64,000 nt of DNA from G963678445 sp963678445. Lineage in GTDB: Bacteria; Hydrogenedentota; Hydrogenedentia; Hydrogenedentales; G963678445. The position numbers were made by a program, and so were the translations under genes. The DNA lies in NCBI GenBank assembly GCA_963678445.1, contig OY782877.1:1612001-1676000 (forward strand). The letters run 5' to 3'. This document shows positions 63,296 to 64,000 of this stretch, piece by piece. The stretch's first letter is position 1. Every line of letters begins with the position of its first letter. Below the pieces are notes generated by a model. It saw nothing but the letters and a program-made list of their open reading frames with translations. It ran no database searches and had not been told where the DNA came from.

Positions 63296-64000
63296 ACCCG
63301 CTTCTTTTTCGGGGGTCGGCTTACATACAGGTAGTTTGACTACAGTTACGTTTAAACCGGCGCCACCGAATACGGGTATCGTCTTTTACCGGGTGGATTT
63401 GCCGGGGAAACCGGCGATCCCGGCGAACATCGATCATGTCGTGGATGTGTCGCGCGGCACTACGATCGGTATTGGCGAGGCCAAGGTGCACACGGTGGAG
63501 CATGGCATGGCGGCAATGCTGGGCCTGGGCATCGATAATATCATCATCGAACTGGATGCGGATGAGATTCCCAATGGCGATGGTAGTGCATTGCCTGTGA
63601 TGAACACGTTGTTGAAGGCGGGCATTGTGGAGCAGGATGCGGAGCGGGAATATATCACGGTGGATCGCCCGGTGTATTACCGACAGGATGATGTCACCTT
63701 GAACATCTTGCCGGCGGATGAATTGCGTGTGACGATGACGATTGCGTATGACCATGTCGCTATCGGCACGCAGTATGCCTCGTTTTCGGTAGATGAGGAG
63801 ACGTTCCGGGAACAGCTGGCGCCCGCGCGCACGTTCTGTTTTTTGCGCGAGGTGAAGATGTTGCAGGAAGCCGGCTTGATTATGGGGGGAAGCCTGGAAA
63901 GTGCGGTGGTGATCGGCGATGAAGCCATCTTGAATGATGACTTGCGCTTTCCGGATGAGTTTGTACGGCACAAAATTCTGGATCTGCTCGGTGATACGTA
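63270..64000 (+). CDS. lpxC: UDP-3-O-acyl-N-acetylglucosamine deacetylase (partial)
   Basis: The first 243 codons of LpxC, the committed zinc-dependent deacetylase of lipid A synthesis. Motifs are SGVGLHTG near the N-terminus, HTVEHGMAAMLGLGIDNIII (zinc ligand His), DGSALPVMNTLL, ARTFCFLREVKMLQEAGL and DEFVRHKILDLLGD (further zinc ligand His/Asp region). The gene runs off the window, so whether it is fused to FabZ, as in some phyla, cannot be seen. It begins inside lpxD in another frame, indicating coupled translation. Confidence 0.95.
   Translation, partial: MSKQQTIAEPASFSGVGLHTGSLTTVTFKPAPPNTGIVFYRVDLPGKPAIPANIDHVVDVSRGTTIGIGEAKVHTVEHGMAAMLGLGIDNIIIELDADEIPNGDGSALPVMNTLLKAGIVEQDAEREYITVDRPVYYRQDDVTLNILPADELRVTMTIAYDHVAIGTQYASFSVDEETFREQLAPARTFCFLREVKMLQEAGLIMGGSLESAVVIGDEAILNDDLRFPDEFVRHKILDLLGDT

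Overview
This 64 kb window is a gene-dense chromosomal segment from a diderm (outer-membrane) bacterium with an anaerobic or fermentative outlook. Diderm status follows from bamA, an OmpH/Skp-type chaperone, lpxD and lpxC at the right end. Anaerobic metabolism is suggested by a full-length pyruvate:ferredoxin oxidoreductase with a dihydroorotate-dehydrogenase-like neighbour. Four tandem Tat-type Gfo/Idh/MocA oxidoreductases, a Firmicutes-style mcsA-mcsB-clpC cluster beside outer-membrane genes, and an F-type ATPase with a Na+-type c-subunit motif fit the PVC/Lentisphaerota-Kiritimatiellota-Planctomycetota neighbourhood or a candidate phylum such as Hydrogenedentota. No rRNA is present, so this placement is inference.

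Layout. 1-12 kb: SLBB protein (minus), radical SAM protein, nifJ, DHODH-like protein, hybrid histidine kinase, priA. 12-18.8 kb: ftsK, a RodZ-like HTH membrane protein, pgsA and alr (overlapping ends), NYN-domain protein, rpsU. 18.9-24 kb: a sugar ABC importer whose binding protein and first permease are one polypeptide, a second permease, a four-helix membrane protein and a cation-diffusion transporter. 24-31.4 kb: gap-pgk, rpsO-pnp, M16 peptidase-dut. 31.4-35.4 kb: tandem ~98-bp repeats, an LRR-Roc-COR-TIR protein and a small Cys-rich protein. 35.6-45 kb (minus): the complete ATP synthase operon, ordered atpZ-like, atpI, atpB, a fused four-hairpin c-like gene, atpE, two b-type genes, atpH, atpA, atpG, atpD, atpC. 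45.5-53 kb: PKD lipoprotein and the oxidoreductase array. 53-64 kb: two zinc-ribbon proteins (minus), then mcsA-mcsB-clpC-bamA, ompH, lpxD and a truncated lpxC.

The most unusual item is the gene at 42550-43536 (minus): four c-subunit hairpins in one chain, none with the ion-binding carboxylate, directly upstream of an ordinary atpE that carries a two-carboxylate Na+-type site. Next is a roughly 100-bp repeat family (about 20 copies at 12 or more places). It usually starts at or just after a stop codon, is nearly always in the sense orientation of the gene it follows, and its leading hairpin shows compensatory changes. Other points of interest are a McsB homologue that has lost its kinase motifs, the Roco-TIR protein with nearly identical LRR DNA units, a cysteine-rich tail on PGK, the binding-protein/permease fusion with a codon-style shift at the joint, and a 15-G tract.

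No tRNA, rRNA, insertion sequence, integrase or CRISPR array was recognised. Start codons were chosen by Shine-Dalgarno spacing and family N-termini. Residue positions are counted from the chosen starts and are approximate for long proteins.
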